13,785 nt of DNA, taken from positions 18,288 to 32,072 of the forward strand of contig HF991357.1 of the NCBI GenBank assembly GCA_000431515.1. The letters run 5' to 3'. Positions 12,765 through 13,785 of this stretch are shown here, piece after piece (the stretch's first letter is position 1; every line of letters starts with the position of its first letter). This DNA comes from Clostridium sp. CAG:632 (GTDB lineage: Bacteria; Bacillota; Clostridia; Lachnospirales; Lachnospiraceae). The notes under the pieces are model-generated. The model searched no databases. It had not been told where the DNA came from and saw only the letters and a list, made by a program, of their open reading frames with translations. Both the position numbers and the translations under genes were made by a program.

Positions 12765-13785
12765 ATGATTCGTTTCTATAATGGTAAGCTTCTGACAATG
12801 GATGGAGAACTTCAGGTGCAGGAGTCGTGTGAGGTCTGGGTAGACCGGGACCGGGTCGTTTTGGCAGGAGATGCCGGACGAGTGCGGGAGTTCTGCCGGA
12901 CACAGGCGGAGAAGGCCGGAAAGGATGGAGCGCAGGCGGAGATCTCATTTGAACGTGAGATCGATCTTCACGGCAATCTTCTGATGCCGGGCTTTAAGGA
13001 TGCACATACGCATTCGCCGATGACATTTCTGCGTTCTTATGCCGATGATATGCCATTACAGGACTGGTTATATAAGCAGGTGTTTCCGATGGAGGCGAAG
13101 CTGACACCGGAAATGATCTATCATTTTACGAAGCTGGCGGTGCTCGAATATCTGACCAGTGGCATCACAGCCAGCTTTGATATGTATGTGGAGCCGGAGG
13201 CAAATGCCCGCGCGAATCTAGAGATGGGATTTCGGACGGTTCTTTGTGGTACCTTAAATGACTTTAAAGATTCCATTGAGACGCTGGAAGGATTCTATCG
13301 GAAATACAATCAGTATCATCCGCTGATCTCCTACCGGCTGGGATTCCATGCGGAATATACAACCTCCGAGGGTTTACTGCGGGATCTGGCGGCACTGGCC
13401 GGACAGTACCGGGCACCGGTCTACACACATCTGTCGGAGACGGCGGCGGAGGCAGCGGGTTGTGAGGAACGGTATGGAAGCAGTCCGGTAAAGACACTGG
13501 CGGAGATGGGCCTGTGGGAGTATGGCGGTGGTGGCTTCCATTGTGTACATGTATCGGAAGAGGACATGGATATTATAAAGGAAAAGGGCATCTACGTGGT
13601 GACAAATCCGGCAAGCAATGCCAAGCTTGCGAGTGGAATTGCACCGATCTGCGCCATGCTGGAACGGGAGATTCCCTTGGCGATTGGTACGGATGGGCCG
13701 GCAAGTAATAATTGTCTCGATATGTTCCGGGAAATGTTTCTGGTCACCGGTCTGGCGAAGCTGCGGGAGCAGAATGCGGCAGCCT
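12765..13785 (+). CDS. Amidohydrolase, MTA/SAH deaminase-like (partial, runs off the right edge)
   Basis: The first 340 residues are visible of an ATZ/TRZ/MtaD-type amidohydrolase; full-length members are typically about 420-470. Seen: a small N-terminal beta region ending LLMPGFKDAHTHSPM (72-86) with metal ligands His81 and His83, a substrate-side His195 in GFHAEYT, YTHLSET (220-226) with metal ligand His222 and Glu225, FHCVHVSEED (258-267) with His262, TNPASNAKLASG (280-291), and IGTDGPASNN (307-316) with metal-binding Asp310. This pattern fits 5'-methylthioadenosine/S-adenosylhomocysteine deaminase, which converts SAH or MTA to the inosyl form. Guanine deaminase or another aminohydrolase of this superfamily cannot be excluded without the C-terminus. 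It starts eight bases after the luxS stop with an AGGTGA-like site, so it belongs to the same transcript, which supports a SAM by-product substrate. Confidence 0.88.
   Translation, partial: MIRFYNGKLLTMDGELQVQESCEVWVDRDRVVLAGDAGRVREFCRTQAEKAGKDGAQAEISFEREIDLHGNLLMPGFKDAHTHSPMTFLRSYADDMPLQDWLYKQVFPMEAKLTPEMIYHFTKLAVLEYLTSGITASFDMYVEPEANARANLEMGFRTVLCGTLNDFKDSIETLEGFYRKYNQYHPLISYRLGFHAEYTTSEGLLRDLAALAGQYRAPVYTHLSETAAEAAGCEERYGSSPVKTLAEMGLWEYGGGGFHCVHVSEEDMDIIKEKGIYVVTNPASNAKLASGIAPICAMLEREIPLAIGTDGPASNNCLDMFREMFLVTGLAKLREQNAAA

Noticed and set aside
13514..13708. Plus-strand open frame of 64 codons near the right edge.
   Set aside because: Lies in another frame within the amidohydrolase, whose metal-binding motifs run through the same bases.
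1..13785. CRISPR arrays, insertion sequences, attachment sites or integrases.
   Set aside because: No regularly spaced repeats, terminal inverted repeats, transposase or integrase coding sequence was seen on either strand.

Overview
The window most likely comes from a gut-type anaerobic Firmicute, probably Lachnospiraceae. This is inferred from gene content, strong AGGAGG-type ribosome binding sites, mid-range GC, a secreted DUF6273-like protein, and the presence of luxS and pilT. The species cannot be named from the sequence. No rRNA, tRNA, CRISPR or mobile element was seen. Two genes run off the edges: a glycosyltransferase on the left and an amidohydrolase on the right.

Layout. (1) Positions 1-1734, minus strand: a family 2 glycosyltransferase of the polyprenyl-phosphate-sugar synthase type, preceded in its operon by a multi-pass membrane protein. 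These look like an envelope or glycan modification pair, with a good promoter at 1768-1796. (2) Positions 1735-1930: a divergent intergenic region with a promoter in each direction and a perfect inverted repeat near the predicted plus-strand start. (3) Positions 1931-11504, plus strand: eight tightly packed genes with no visible terminator between them. In order they encode a secreted multi-domain protein, a membrane-anchored FecR-domain protein, a cNMP-binding/PP2C phosphatase, a CHASE2 class III adenylate cyclase, an RsbW-like kinase, an RsbV-like STAS protein, a GGDEF diguanylate cyclase and the PilT retraction ATPase. (4) Positions 11582-13785, plus strand: mtnN, luxS and the start of an MTA/SAH deaminase-like amidohydrolase, a SAM by-product salvage and AI-2 cluster. 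A hairpin at 11523-11545 separates it from pilT.

How the genes may work together. The central cluster reads as one signalling chain. Outside the membrane are the secreted protein, the FecR domain and the CHASE2 sensor domain. The cyclase would make cAMP, which would bind the N-terminal cNMP domain of the phosphatase. The phosphatase would dephosphorylate the STAS protein and so shift its partnership with the RsbW-like kinase. The diguanylate cyclase directly after the STAS gene and the PilT after that suggest the output is c-di-GMP and type IV pilus motility rather than, or besides, a sigma factor, since none is present here. The domain calls are firm. The wiring is inference from gene order. 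A cAMP-gated partner switch feeding c-di-GMP and pilus retraction in a Gram-positive anaerobe is the most notable candidate system in the window.
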